DNA from: Bacteroidales bacterium
Lineage (GTDB): Bacteria; Bacteroidota; Bacteroidia; Bacteroidales; JAADGE01
Assembly: GCA_021108035.1 (NCBI GenBank)
Contig: JAIORQ010000046.1
Span: 1-52,139, forward strand
DNA: 52,139 nt
Direction of reading: 5' to 3'
Part shown: piece after piece, positions 24,921 through 35,145 of the stretch
How the letters are laid out: the number at the start of each line of letters is the position of its first letter
How positions within the stretch are numbered: position 1 is the stretch's first letter
Made by a program: the position numbers and the translations under genes
Notes under the pieces: generated by a model
What the model was told of the DNA's origin: nothing
The model's database searches: none
What the model saw: the letters and a program-made list of their open reading frames with translations, nothing else

Positions 24921-27047
24921 ATGAAAAACAAATACTTATTTTTATTAATTGCAGCTTTGTTTTTTTTCTTTCAAGAAACACAAGCTCAAATGTCCGGAAC
25001 TTATTCTATAGGTTACGGCGGAGGAGATGATTATCAAACTTTATATCAAGCATTGCAAGCATTACAAACAAACGGAGTTGATGATGCGGTAATATTTGAA
25101 CTCTCAACAGATTATAATCCGACTCCGGAAGCATACCCGATATACATTCAGCCTTATACGGGAGCAAATGAAATAAATACTCTTACTATTAGACCTGCAT
25201 CCGGAACAACACATATAATTGAAAGGGATTTAATGACAACGGGTTCAGCAATTTTTGCCGTGATTGACGGAAGTCATTTTATTCTTGACGGCTCAAATAA
25301 CGGAACTGACAGCAGAGATTTAACTGTTTCGAGTATAGGAGCAGATGCTGAAACAGGTGCAATTGCATTACTTGAAAGTGTTACTGCCGGAACAAATATT
25401 ACAATTAAGAATTGTATTCTTAAAGCAGGATCGAAAGAATATGAAACCACGGGAATTTATTCAGAAAATTTTACTGATGTTCATTTTGAAAATAATAAAA
25501 TTTATAATGCAAGAATTGGTGTTATTACTTTTGGTAATGATGTTTCTGTTATAAATAACGAAATTGGTTCAGATAATTCAGGTGAATATTTGCATTACGG
25601 AATTAGTGCACAATTTGGTTCCGATATAACAATTTCAGGAAATACTATTTATAATTTAATTGATGATCAGGATTTTGATGCAGTCAGAGCAATTGCTGCA
25701 AATGATTTAACGGGAGATGTTCTTATTTCAAATAATTTTATTGACAATTTAATTCATACAGGAAATAATGTTGTGCAAGCAATGGGATTTTCCGATTGTA
25801 CTCCGACAAATATGCAAATAATTAATAACAGAATTTCAAATATTGCTTCAAATTCATTTACGGATAATTTTCCTGCCGGTATTGCAATTAATTGTCCTGC
25901 TATGACAACAGGAATGAAAATAATGTATAATTCTGTTAATATACCTCAAAATACTACACACGGTACAGGAACCGGCGACAATAATACAATGGCAGGAGGA
26001 ATTAATATTAACGGCGGAACCGGGATTACACTAAAAAACAACATTATTTCAAATACACTCGGCGAAAGAGACGGAGCAGTTTATATAACTTTGGCTGCTG
26101 CAATATTGGTAAACATGGATAATTCTCCTTTTGCAGAAAATGATTATAATTTATTCTATGCAGACGGGAATAATGATGTGGTTTCTATGGCAATGAATAC
26201 ATCAGGAGCAATGGATTTGTCGCAATGGCAAACATGGACCGGGGGAGGAGCAAACTCTTTTGAAGGAGAACCGCTTTTTACATCTGATGATGATCTGAAT
26301 TTGCAAGCATGTTCACCCGCTGTGGCACACGCAACTGATATTCCGGAAGTAACAACTGATATTGAAGCTAATACACGTGATACACAATATCCGACAATGG
26401 GTGCTTATGAGTATGAGAAGATTCAGGCTGAAAATATTAATTTCTTTGGACTAGATAAAGGTGCAATAGGTGTTGCTTGGGAAGTAGGTACCGGATGTAA
26501 ATCTGCTGTTTTTATGAAACAAAGACATGTTTTGCCCGAAAAACCTGCTCCCGTAAACGGTACAACTTATGCTGCTGATACAAATTTCGGTGCTGGTGAT
26601 GAAATCGGTTCAAGCGGTTGGTATTGTGTATTTAATGATAACTCAGAAAATTTTGTTTTAATATCCGGTAATGTAGGTGAATATACATTTATGGTATGTG
26701 AATACTTTGGTGGTGAGGGTAATGAGATTTATTTAACAGAATCTGCAATGAATAATCCTATTGAAGGTTATTTAGTTAATATTGATGAGATAAAGTTTAA
26801 AATTATTAATATACACCCTAATCCGACAAACGGAAAATTTATCGTAGAGATTGACGGTCAGTTAATTTCAAATAATCAAATTACGGGAATAAATATTATA
26901 GATATTACAGGAAAAGAAATTCTGCAAGTTCAAAACATTTCACAAGAACGATTTGAAATTGATTTATCAGGTTTTGGTAAAGGACTTTATTTTATAAAAA
27001 TAAATAGTAAAGACGGTGTTTATACGGAGAAATTAATTTTGAAGTAA
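24921..27047 (+). CDS. Type IX-secreted beta-helix protein
   Basis: A 708-residue exported protein: signal peptide (1-22, ending TQAQ), a right-handed beta-helix with repeated turns of the form 'VSVINNEIG', 'ITISGNTIYN', 'VLISNNFIDN', 'MQIINNRISN' (about 110-420), a linker beta domain (480-610), and a C-terminal type-A sorting domain of the type IX secretion system (HPNPTNGKFIVEI ... GLYFIKINSKDGVYTEKLIL). The sorting domain is cleaved when the protein is attached to the cell surface or released. Beta-helix proteins often bind or cut polysaccharides, but no catalytic motif is visible, so it may be a surface adhesin. It ends in a strong terminator. Confidence 0.9.
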   Translation: MKNKYLFLLIAALFFFFQETQAQMSGTYSIGYGGGDDYQTLYQALQALQTNGVDDAVIFELSTDYNPTPEAYPIYIQPYTGANEINTLTIRPASGTTHIIERDLMTTGSAIFAVIDGSHFILDGSNNGTDSRDLTVSSIGADAETGAIALLESVTAGTNITIKNCILKAGSKEYETTGIYSENFTDVHFENNKIYNARIGVITFGNDVSVINNEIGSDNSGEYLHYGISAQFGSDITISGNTIYNLIDDQDFDAVRAIAANDLTGDVLISNNFIDNLIHTGNNVVQAMGFSDCTPTNMQIINNRISNIASNSFTDNFPAGIAINCPAMTTGMKIMYNSVNIPQNTTHGTGTGDNNTMAGGININGGTGITLKNNIISNTLGERDGAVYITLAAAILVNMDNSPFAENDYNLFYADGNNDVVSMAMNTSGAMDLSQWQTWTGGGANSFEGEPLFTSDDDLNLQACSPAVAHATDIPEVTTDIEANTRDTQYPTMGAYEYEKIQAENINFFGLDKGAIGVAWEVGTGCKSAVFMKQRHVLPEKPAPVNGTTYAADTNFGAGDEIGSSGWYCVFNDNSENFVLISGNVGEYTFMVCEYFGGEGNEIYLTESAMNNPIEGYLVNIDEIKFKIINIHPNPTNGKFIVEIDGQLISNNQITGINIIDITGKEILQVQNISQERFEIDLSGFGKGLYFIKINSKDGVYTEKLILK

Positions 27048-27104
27048 GATAACTCAAATACTTTTCAAATTCAATGTGAAGATGATTACAAAATTTTCAA
27101 TAAG

Positions 27105-27140
27105 TTCCGGAAATAACAGGTTTCCGGAATTTATTTTTTT
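27105..27140 (+). terminator. Strong rho-independent terminator
   Basis: TTCCGGAAA and TTTCCGGAA (27105-27113, 27121-27129) form a perfect 9-bp stem with a 7-base loop followed by a T-rich run. It ends the 24921 gene and overlaps the last codons of the convergent 27131 gene. Confidence 0.88.
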
Positions 27141-28819
27141 ACTTCAAAACTTGTTTGTCCAAAGAATAATTTTCCTGATGATGAGATGCCTCTGATAATT
27201 ACATCATACTCTGAAGAATGATCAGATGTATAGAAATGTAAAGTTTTATTGTCTTTTAAAGTAACATCAGGGTTCCAATAAAGTAAAGTTCTGAAATCAG
27301 GCAAATGATCATCTTTAATTTTTGTTTCGTCATATTCAGGAGATTCCAATAAATATGATTCATAAGTTGTTTGATATTTTGTGATTATTGAATTTTTCGG
27401 AATGTTAATTCCGGGCAGCTTTCCTGTTTTTGATTTTATAAAAATTATACCGTTAAATATGTAATTACCAATGATATATTTTCGATTTATCACATTAATT
27501 TGATCAATGAATTTAGGTTTAATTTTCAGTAGTTCATTAATATTGAAAATTGGAATTTGATCGTAAAAAACAAGAGGGTCTTTGAAAGTAGTTTTATTTT
27601 TAACGTCATAAATTAAGAAAGAATAATTTTCTTTTTTCTTTTTAACATAAACAAAGGGTATAATTTCATCAAATACTTCATGTAAGGTAGGAAGTTTTAT
27701 AAAATCATCAATATTTATTTCGATTTCTGATTTACCGAAGAAATTTACAGTAGTATCTTTATTTATTTTAATAATTTCTGATTTGTCAGGAAAATATTCT
27801 GTGGTTTGATAATTAAGATACATTTCTTTAATCAGTTCAATTTTTGTTGAATCAATAATGTAGCTTATCGGTCTAAAATAGTCTAATTCATATAGAAAAG
27901 AATTATTTACTAACATTTCTGAATTTATTGATTCATCTTCAGTACAAATATAAATATCTTGGTTATTATATAATGAGTTTAATGTAAAGATAAATCTTCC
28001 GTTATTATCTGTTTGAGAAATATTTACTTGATTATTTTTACCTAATACTGATAAATATATTTTTGTATTTGATATCGGATCATTTGTTTCTTTTTCATTA
28101 AGTGTTCCTGATAAAGTTAAATCTCTTATTTCGGGATAATATTTGATTTTATCAAAATCACCTGATTTAATGTCATTATCAGGATCAATGTTTGAACAGA
28201 AGTAATTATTCAGGCTTCCCTTTTTTATTACGGAAATGACTAAATATTTAGGTTTATTAATAAAGTTTTTTTCCGATAAGCTTAATGCTACTTTTTCTTT
28301 TGTATTATATACTTTTTTATCTGTCTTTATCTCAAGTATATTTAATTCGTCTTTTTGATAAGAACTGTCTCGATTATGTATTATTGAGTTTGTTAATTTT
28401 ACATTTCCTTTTTTGCCGGGATTAATTATAATTAAGCTTATACGATTTGATTTAAATCCTTTAAAATTTTTTATGTATTGGGTGTAAGCAATTAGATTGT
28501 AAACCCCGGTTTCAATATTTTCAGGTATTTCAATAAAACTTGACGATTCTCCTTTGATTATTCTTACTTTCTTTTGTATTACAGATTTTTTTTCTTCATT
28601 AAAAAGTTCAAAATAAGTGATTTTACTTATTGTTTCTTCTTTGAATTCTCCTTTAGATAAACATAAAGCATTGAACCAAATTTTTTCACCTGATAAATAT
28701 AAATCTCTGTCAGTAAATACTATTATATTTTCAGATGTATTATTAATCTTGTCAGAATTATTTTGAGCAGATACAACAGTGTTTATAAATATAAAGCTTA
28801 TCAGAAAATATTTTTTCAT
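27131..28819 (-). CDS. Exported MG2-like protein of TonB operon
   Basis: A 562-residue protein with a signal peptide (1-18, ending VSAQ). It opens with FTDRDLYLSGEKIWFNALCL, the signature of the MG2 (alpha-2-macroglobulin N-terminal) beta domain common in Bacteroidota proteins that also carry receptor plug-like parts. A carboxypeptidase-regulatory-like segment (LTLSGTLNEKETNDPISNTKIYLSV) lies near residue 225-250. It lacks a thioester and a barrel. It is the last gene of a four-gene leftward operon, 30 bp after the DUF4249 gene, which ties it to the STN-TonB receptor. The role is unknown; it may stabilise or gate the receptor from the periplasm. Confidence 0.75.
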   Translation of the reverse strand: MKKYFLISFIFINTVVSAQNNSDKINNTSENIIVFTDRDLYLSGEKIWFNALCLSKGEFKEETISKITYFELFNEEKKSVIQKKVRIIKGESSSFIEIPENIETGVYNLIAYTQYIKNFKGFKSNRISLIIINPGKKGNVKLTNSIIHNRDSSYQKDELNILEIKTDKKVYNTKEKVALSLSEKNFINKPKYLVISVIKKGSLNNYFCSNIDPDNDIKSGDFDKIKYYPEIRDLTLSGTLNEKETNDPISNTKIYLSVLGKNNQVNISQTDNNGRFIFTLNSLYNNQDIYICTEDESINSEMLVNNSFLYELDYFRPISYIIDSTKIELIKEMYLNYQTTEYFPDKSEIIKINKDTTVNFFGKSEIEINIDDFIKLPTLHEVFDEIIPFVYVKKKKENYSFLIYDVKNKTTFKDPLVFYDQIPIFNINELLKIKPKFIDQINVINRKYIIGNYIFNGIIFIKSKTGKLPGINIPKNSIITKYQTTYESYLLESPEYDETKIKDDHLPDFRTLLYWNPDVTLKDNKTLHFYTSDHSSEYDVIIRGISSSGKLFFGQTSFEVKK

Positions 28820-28849
28820 TTTTTAAGATTTTAATTTTTAGAGGTTCTC

Positions 28850-29986
28850 TTATTTATTAACCCAAAAGTCCGGTCTTATAAGTGTTCCCCCATTTTGTCT
28901 GCAATCAATACAAGAACCTCCTATAGCACCAACAACTCCGTCTTCATTTGTAACACCATAAATTCCCCCTTTCTGATTGTATGCAACGGCATTTTGCCAT
29001 CTCATAACATTTGGTACACAAGAAGAATAATAGTATGTAGGTTGGATAAGTTCTTCAGTAAATATTCTTTTTTCAGATAATCCGGCAGCGGTAAAATAAC
29101 CAAGTACGGGTTCATCAGGATCATTAATATTTTTGACATTACCAATTATTTGAAATGGTTGAATATTATACAAAGATTCACCTTGCAACATAAGTTTTGC
29201 TATATTGCTCCAATATTGATAAGATTCATAATCTGTTGTATATTGCTTAACAAGTAAACTATATCCTGCATAGAGTTTTTTTGTATCGGCTGAGGTAAAG
29301 TGTAAAGGGAACAGGATTTTATTATTACCGGTAGTTTCAATGGTAAAAACGTTTTGTATTCTGTCTGTTCGCCAACAAGTATAGAGTGAATCTTGATTAT
29401 GAATAATATAAACTGAATCATATTCGTGGTAGTATTCAAGTTTATATTCTGCGTAGTATTTATAGGTTTCAATTGCTTCCCACAAGAAATATTGTGTTTC
29501 ATTTCCCTCCGGTTGAGTTTCTATAAAGAATTGATAACCTTCATGCAACAAATTTGTACCATCAGTGCTTTGAAAATCAATATTTCCGTATAAAGAGTCT
29601 ATCTTGGTTGAAGGATGTAATTTTTGAAATTCAGATTCATATTCATTTCCGTCAAGTGTTTTTATATAAATTTTATAATAATTATTTGTAATACCTTGAA
29701 TGCCGTTTTCTGAAGTTGAATATACACCGGCTTCAATTTCGGAAAGTATTTCCGAATTACCGTCATTATCTGAAATGATAACTGTGGCGCCGGAAACATA
29801 GATATACTGAATGTTATCTGTTGATGTTGACCTTGATATTTTAACTGTATAAGGCCCGGGGTCATCAGTGATTATTCCGTCAATTACTAATATATTTTCA
29901 TATTTATCAATAGAGGCATCAAATGGTTCAATACAGCCGGAAAATGAAAATATTATAAAAAAAGAGATATTGATAAATTTACGCAT
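28850..29986 (-). CDS. DUF4249 lipoprotein
   Basis: A 378-residue lipoprotein: lipobox FSGC at the end of a short signal peptide (cysteine about residue 18), then EPFDASIDKYENILVIDGIITDDPGPYTV, the typical DUF4249 opening, and a C-terminal pair GGSCIDCRQNGGTLIRPDFW with CxxC. Family members are encoded next to TonB-dependent receptors and are thought to be outer-membrane partner lipoproteins, comparable in position to SusD but unrelated. It lies 55 bp after the receptor gene and 30 bp before the MG2-like gene. Confidence 0.9.
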   Translation of the reverse strand: MRKFINISFFIIFSFSGCIEPFDASIDKYENILVIDGIITDDPGPYTVKISRSTSTDNIQYIYVSGATVIISDNDGNSEILSEIEAGVYSTSENGIQGITNNYYKIYIKTLDGNEYESEFQKLHPSTKIDSLYGNIDFQSTDGTNLLHEGYQFFIETQPEGNETQYFLWEAIETYKYYAEYKLEYYHEYDSVYIIHNQDSLYTCWRTDRIQNVFTIETTGNNKILFPLHFTSADTKKLYAGYSLLVKQYTTDYESYQYWSNIAKLMLQGESLYNIQPFQIIGNVKNINDPDEPVLGYFTAAGLSEKRIFTEELIQPTYYYSSCVPNVMRWQNAVAYNQKGGIYGVTNEDGVVGAIGGSCIDCRQNGGTLIRPDFWVNK

Positions 29987-30041
29987 GATTTTATTTATTT
30001 AATTAATTCTAAACAGATTTCAAACATAATTAGAAATGATA

Positions 30042-32837
30042 TTAATTTGTATAATTACCTAATTTAAAATTATAAGTTACAGATACTATCGGACTGCCGA
30101 AAATTGATAATTTATAGGCTTGTATATTTTTTTTACCTTGTCTGAAAAATACAGAATAAGCATTATTCCTGCCTGTTAAATTATATACTGAAACAGCCCA
30201 TGAACTGTGAGCTAATTTATTAAACAACAAATTACCTTCAATTAATAAAGAAAGATCAATTCTGAAATAATCGGGTAACCTTTGTTCGTTTCTTGAAGAA
30301 TAATACAACAACTGTAAATCATTTACATAAAACACTGCTGAAGGATAAGTAATCGGTCTGCCTGTTGAATAAACAGTATTTACTGAAACACTGAATCTTC
30401 TGGAAAATTTATAATTTAAGACAAAATTGAATGCATGAGGGATATCATAATTTGACGGATATGCTTTGCCAAAGTTAATTTGCAGCTCTTTTATTGGATC
30501 ATCTACTGTAACAGATGTTCGAGAATAGGTATAATTTAACCATCCGTTAAGTCTTCCTTGAGGTTTTTTGATCATAAACTCAACACCGTAAGCATTCAAA
30601 TCTCCTTGTAATATTTTTGTCTCAGGAAGGTCAGGCGGTAATAATTCGGCACCATCTTTAAATTCTACCAGATCTTTAACATCTTTGTAATAGAATTCTA
30701 TTGATGTTTTAAATTTATTTTTAAAGATATTTGAAAAGAACCCCATTGAGTATTGATTAATCGACATAGGATTTATGTTATAATCAGCCAATTTCCAACT
30801 GTCAGACGGTGATATTGCAATTGTATTATTCAGCATAAAGATATATTGATGTGATCTGTTATATCCTAATTTTACAGAATGATTGGGGGTGTATATATAG
30901 CTGAAAGCAAATCTGAAATCCGGATTATGGTTAGGCTTAATAAATTTACCTGTTTGAAAAGAAAGTGTTTCAATGATATTATTTTCTTCCCGAATAATAT
31001 TATCACCATATGAATTGACTTCAGTTGGTCCGAGTAATGAGTAAAAATTATATCTGAAACTTCCCGACAAATTTAAAATACTTGTAATATCCCATTGTTC
31101 ACTGATATATACACCTGTTTCTGATGCATATTCAGTATTCATATTAGTCGGTGTAATTACAGAAGAGTCATTTGCCGGTAAAAAATTTCCCCTGTTTAAT
31201 TTATACAAAACTGAATTTATACCGTATGATAATTTATGATTATAAGCCGGGTTTATAAAAAAATCTGCTTTGATTTCATTATGATGTATTTGATAATCAT
31301 AAATATATGAGGTTGAAGCTTGTTCGTTATTTGTTTCTTCGTATCCGTAATTACTTGTTATGATGCTTAAGTTCATATAATTATTTTTATCAAAAAAATG
31401 ATTCCATAATAATTCACCACCTGTATTATTGTAATTATATTTAATGTCCGGATACATGTTTATATTATCGTAACTTAAGTAAGACAATAGTTTTAATCTG
31501 TTTTTTTTATTCAAAAAAAATGAAAAATTAAATATTCCGTCGGCAAACCGGACTTTTGATTTACTGATATTTTGATAATTAATAAAATTTAATATCCAAT
31601 TAGAATAAGTTGATCGTAATGCGATTAAATAACTGCTGTTTTCATTAATCGGACCTTCAAGCAAAATTTTTCCCGTAATCGGGCTAATGCCGCCCCGAGA
31701 TGAAAATTTCTTTCGGTTTCCGGTTTTAGGATTTATTTCAAATACTGATGCTAATTTACCACCGTATTTTCCGGGTAAAACGCTTTTATATATTTTAAAA
31801 TTTTTTATGGCATCAGAATTAAATGCTGAAAAGAATCCGAAAAAATGAGATGTATTATAAATTGGGATATTACTTAAATAGAACATATTTTGATCTGACG
31901 GGCTCCCTCTAACGTTGAAGCCTGAAGTTCCTTCGCCTACGTTCTGTATCCCGGGCAATAGTAATGCAGCTTTAATAATATCTTTTTCTCCCAATAATGA
32001 AGGGATTTCTTTTATTTTATCAATTGATAATTTTTCAAAACCTATTTTATTATTAGTAACATTATTATCTTCATCCGTATAAATTATTACTTCATCAAGA
32101 GAGTATAGTTTTTTCTCAATACTTAATTCAATATTTCCGTCGGATAAGACATTTAATTTATATTCTTGATCTTCAAATCCTATACTGCTGACAATAATAT
32201 TATATGAACCTCTTTTTAGTTTGAGCTTGAAATACCCTACGCTGTTTGTAGTAGTTATAGTTTCGGGATTTTTAATTAGAATAATTGCTCCGATTAATGG
32301 TAATCCTTTGTCGGCATCAGATATGTATCCTTTAATTTCACACAATTTATTCGGTTTATACTTACTGTTACTTCCTATTGTAACTTTCTTAATAAAATAT
32401 TCGTTGTTTTCCTCAATAAAATATTCATTATTTTTCTTTAAATCATTTGTGTTTGCTGTTTTAATGTTTTGACGATTAATAAAAAATTCTGTAGGATCAA
32501 AGTTTAGTATTTTATCTTTTGAAATAAATACATTATTGTACATATCTATTTTAATGTTATAACCGTATTTTGCTAAGTTCCTTTTTAAAACATCATTTAA
32601 AGACATATTATTTTCGTAAACAGATATGTTTATATTAGGTAAACTGTCTTTTAAATAAAAGAATTTTGCATTGCTTTTTTTTTCTGTTCTGTTAAAAAAA
32701 TCAAATATGTTTGAGTTATTGTAGCTTTTATCAATTAGTATCTCATTATTTTGGCTGTACAGTTCGAGAGGAACTAATATTATAATTACTGCCAAAGTTG
32801 ATAACTTATTGAAATATTTTAATATAATTTTCTTCAT
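30042..32837 (-). CDS. TonB-dependent receptor with STN domain
   Basis: A 931-residue outer-membrane receptor: signal peptide (1-28), secretin/TonB short N-terminal (STN) domain (about 38-110), carboxypeptidase-regulatory-like domain (168-250, GYISDADKGLPLIGAIILIK), plug (265-375, with ALLLPGIQNVGEGTSGFNVRG and SVLPGKYGGKLASVFEI), and a 22-strand-type barrel to the C-terminus. An STN domain usually talks to a FecR anti-sigma factor, but no FecR or ECF sigma gene is in this operon. The DUF4249 partner follows. Substrate unknown. Confidence 0.93.
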   Translation of the reverse strand: MKKIILKYFNKLSTLAVIIILVPLELYSQNNEILIDKSYNNSNIFDFFNRTEKKSNAKFFYLKDSLPNINISVYENNMSLNDVLKRNLAKYGYNIKIDMYNNVFISKDKILNFDPTEFFINRQNIKTANTNDLKKNNEYFIEENNEYFIKKVTIGSNSKYKPNKLCEIKGYISDADKGLPLIGAIILIKNPETITTTNSVGYFKLKLKRGSYNIIVSSIGFEDQEYKLNVLSDGNIELSIEKKLYSLDEVIIYTDEDNNVTNNKIGFEKLSIDKIKEIPSLLGEKDIIKAALLLPGIQNVGEGTSGFNVRGSPSDQNMFYLSNIPIYNTSHFFGFFSAFNSDAIKNFKIYKSVLPGKYGGKLASVFEINPKTGNRKKFSSRGGISPITGKILLEGPINENSSYLIALRSTYSNWILNFINYQNISKSKVRFADGIFNFSFFLNKKNRLKLLSYLSYDNINMYPDIKYNYNNTGGELLWNHFFDKNNYMNLSIITSNYGYEETNNEQASTSYIYDYQIHHNEIKADFFINPAYNHKLSYGINSVLYKLNRGNFLPANDSSVITPTNMNTEYASETGVYISEQWDITSILNLSGSFRYNFYSLLGPTEVNSYGDNIIREENNIIETLSFQTGKFIKPNHNPDFRFAFSYIYTPNHSVKLGYNRSHQYIFMLNNTIAISPSDSWKLADYNINPMSINQYSMGFFSNIFKNKFKTSIEFYYKDVKDLVEFKDGAELLPPDLPETKILQGDLNAYGVEFMIKKPQGRLNGWLNYTYSRTSVTVDDPIKELQINFGKAYPSNYDIPHAFNFVLNYKFSRRFSVSVNTVYSTGRPITYPSAVFYVNDLQLLYYSSRNEQRLPDYFRIDLSLLIEGNLLFNKLAHSSWAVSVYNLTGRNNAYSVFFRQGKKNIQAYKLSIFGSPIVSVTYNFKLGNYTN

Positions 32838-32902
32838 TATGATTTAGTAACTATTTGAAAATATTATAACTTGAATATGCTTTGATAAAAAAGAACTTTT
32901 TT

Positions 32903-33688
32903 TCAAGAAAATTTTTCACAAAAGGTCATAAGTTTAATTAATTCAATGTTATTTGCGTCTTTGTATTTAATTTTATTTTCTTTCAGAAATTTCTTAATCT
33001 CTTTTTTATACTTTCTGAATGTATTAATATATTTTTTTTTATTACTGACATCAATAAGTTGACCGTTTCGGTAAATATATAGTATAGTTTTTTGATCTGT
33101 ATATATTCCGTGAGAGTGCTCCTGTGAAACTTTATCAGAGAAACTTTTTAAATATTTTCTTAACAGTTGATAATTTCCCTCATAAATATTTTCAAAATAA
33201 CCAAGATTTTTAATCGTTATGAATTTTTTTGTAAACAATAATTCTTTTGTAGAGGTGAATGTATTGGCGATATTTGAAGAATAATATCCGGTATTTTGAT
33301 TTGTAATTTTTATGAAAATATAATGCGAAATGTAAAATGAATCAATTAAATTATTATTTAACTCTACACTTATGTTATTGTTATTGATTTGAGTTACTAC
33401 AATCAGTTTATCCTCAACAATATTATAATTAACAGATAAATTTGAAAATTTTCTGTTATTAATATATATGTCACATAATTTCAAATCTTTTCCGAAAAAG
33501 AAAGGATTCCCTTTAGCCCTATAATTAGGGTACATAAAAATTCTTCCGTTTATTAACAAATTATCTGCTCCGTAGATACTGTCAAAATATTGAATAATTT
33601 CTTTATTATGTTTTGAATTTTGACCGAATGCATTTAAGAAATAAAAAGTTATTAATATAAATAAAATTGATTTGTAAGTATATTTCAT
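32903..33688 (-). CDS. Exported protein of unknown function, first in TonB operon
   Basis: About 261 residues from ATG 33688, with a signal peptide MKYTYKSILFILITFYFLNA ending FGQ. The body alternates beta strands (INGRIFMYPNYRAKGNPFFF, NLSVNYNIVEDKLIVVTQI) and ends in a lysine-rich helical tail (RKYKKEIKKFLKENKIKYKD). I do not recognise the family. The TTG at 33706 lies in the promoter element, so ATG 33688 is chosen, leaving a leader of only about 9 nt. It is 65 bp before the receptor gene and is probably part of the same transport system. Confidence 0.75.
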   Translation of the reverse strand: MKYTYKSILFILITFYFLNAFGQNSKHNKEIIQYFDSIYGADNLLINGRIFMYPNYRAKGNPFFFGKDLKLCDIYINNRKFSNLSVNYNIVEDKLIVVTQINNNNISVELNNNLIDSFYISHYIFIKITNQNTGYYSSNIANTFTSTKELLFTKKFITIKNLGYFENIYEGNYQLLRKYLKSFSDKVSQEHSHGIYTDQKTILYIYRNGQLIDVSNKKKYINTFRKYKKEIKKFLKENKIKYKDANNIELIKLMTFCEKFS

Positions 33689-33703
33689 AATAGCAGAAAA
33701 TGA

Positions 33704-33711
33704 CAAATATA
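33704..33711 (-). promoter_or_regulatory. Promoter -7 element of four-gene TonB operon
   Basis: The minus strand reads TATATTTG, 15 bases before ATG 33688. It is the only consensus element I found ahead of these four genes. Confidence 0.6.
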
Positions 33712-33793
33712 ATTGTTTTTAAGGTAACAGCTCAATAAATTGATATATTAATTAAGTCTGTTCAGTTTGCATTTAAAACAGCTTATCTATTAA

Positions 33794-34330
33794 TTAAAAA
33801 TACTCATAATCAACATTTTGGTATTCGATTTTAAGAAGAAACATTAGAGGTGATTTACCGCCCATAACAATAAATTCAAGTCTGATTTTCATTTTATCGG
33901 TTTTCCAAACTGCTGAAATAACATCATAGCCTAACCAATCATCTTTAAATTTCATATTCTTCTCTTCATATTTTATCGGCTCACCGTATATTGACTTATA
34001 TTGTGATATTATTTCTTTTGAAGACTTTAAATATTTATTGAAATTTGTTTCATTTACATTTTCGTCATATTTATCATATAATACCCAATTAAGCTTTGAA
34101 TCTTTAAAATGCCATCCCCATTCACCTTTTATATTTGATAATGTTTCTTCTTTTGAGCAAACTTGATTCTGTCCGGGATTTGTAACTTTTGCATTAGGTA
34201 TAATTTTATTAAATTGGTCAATTGTCATTCCGATGTATATATCTTCCATGCTTGATTTTTGGTTTTGAGAATTGCAAGAATATATTGTTGAAAATATTAT
34301 TGCAAATATTAATATGTTGTGTAGTTTCAT
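33794..34330 (-). CDS. Lipoprotein of unknown function
   Basis: A 178-residue predicted lipoprotein with lipobox TIYSC (cysteine about residue 19). It is followed by a linker and a small alpha/beta domain with the opening DIYIGMTIDQFNKIIPNAKV, a pattern seen in envelope proteins with a BamE-like 'G-M-T-x-x-x-v' start, although I cannot confirm that relation. No catalytic motif. It lies between the TonB operon promoter and the LysE gene and may be its own unit. Confidence 0.7.
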   Translation of the reverse strand: MKLHNILIFAIIFSTIYSCNSQNQKSSMEDIYIGMTIDQFNKIIPNAKVTNPGQNQVCSKEETLSNIKGEWGWHFKDSKLNWVLYDKYDENVNETNFNKYLKSSKEIISQYKSIYGEPIKYEEKNMKFKDDWLGYDVISAVWKTDKMKIRLEFIVMGGKSPLMFLLKIEYQNVDYEYF

Positions 34331-34438
34331 CTTGTAGTTATTTCGTGAGTTAGTAATTTAGTGTTATAGTATAATAGTTATTTGGGTTTTTTGATTTGTG
34401 TACACTCTGAAAATTATGTGTGCAGCAAATTAACGAAT

Positions 34439-35101
34439 TTAGAAAGATGAAAGATTTGTGCCTATTTCAGATGCTTCCGGAATAAATACACTTATTATTA
34501 CTAACAGTGCAAAAATAATAATAAGTACACCTGTAACTCTGTTAATCCACAGCAGGTTTCTGAGTCGTATTTTGCTTTTAAAAATAGTAACAACGCTGAT
34601 TAAACTTAGCCACCATAAAATTGCACCACTGAAAACAGTAACTACCAGAATAATTACGGGAAAAGTTTCGCTGCCTTTTTCAATCATATTAAAACTTGCG
34701 AAAATTGCTCCGAATGCTAATATAGTTATAGGATTTGAAACGGTTACAAAAAAACTTGTAATAAAATCTTTATAATAATTATTTCCTTTTGTTCTGAGTC
34801 TTCTGATTTGCTTAGCCGGATTTGAAGTGAATATTTTGGCTCCAATAAAGATTAAAAACATACCGCCGATTATTCTGATATAATTTTGATTTTCAATTAA
34901 AAAATCAGAAATAAAAGTGATACTGAATCCGGCAATAACTGCATAAATAATATCTGCAGAAGCTGCACCTACACCGGAAACAAAACCGGATTTAAATCCT
35001 TTGTTCAATGTTCTTTGGATACATAATACACCAATCGGCCCGAGGGGGGCTGATACAGATATACCAATTAAGATTCCTTTTATAATGAAAAAAATATCCA
35101 A
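34439..35101 (-). CDS. LysE/RhtB family exporter
   Basis: A 220-residue inner-membrane protein with six hydrophobic segments and the family signature ISVSAPLGPIGVLCIQRTLNKGFKSGFVSG at the first segment. Relatives export amino acids or related small molecules. The start is a TTG at 35101; the next ATG would remove the signature. It is 44 bp after the aminolipid acyltransferase gene and may be co-transcribed with it. Confidence 0.9.
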   Translation of the reverse strand: MDIFFIIKGILIGISVSAPLGPIGVLCIQRTLNKGFKSGFVSGVGAASADIIYAVIAGFSITFISDFLIENQNYIRIIGGMFLIFIGAKIFTSNPAKQIRRLRTKGNNYYKDFITSFFVTVSNPITILAFGAIFASFNMIEKGSETFPVIILVVTVFSGAILWWLSLISVVTIFKSKIRLRNLLWINRVTGVLIIIFALLVIISVFIPEASEIGTNLSSF

Positions 35102-35145
35102 AGCTTATATAATATAACTTACAAAAAAATTAAAAATTTGTGGTT

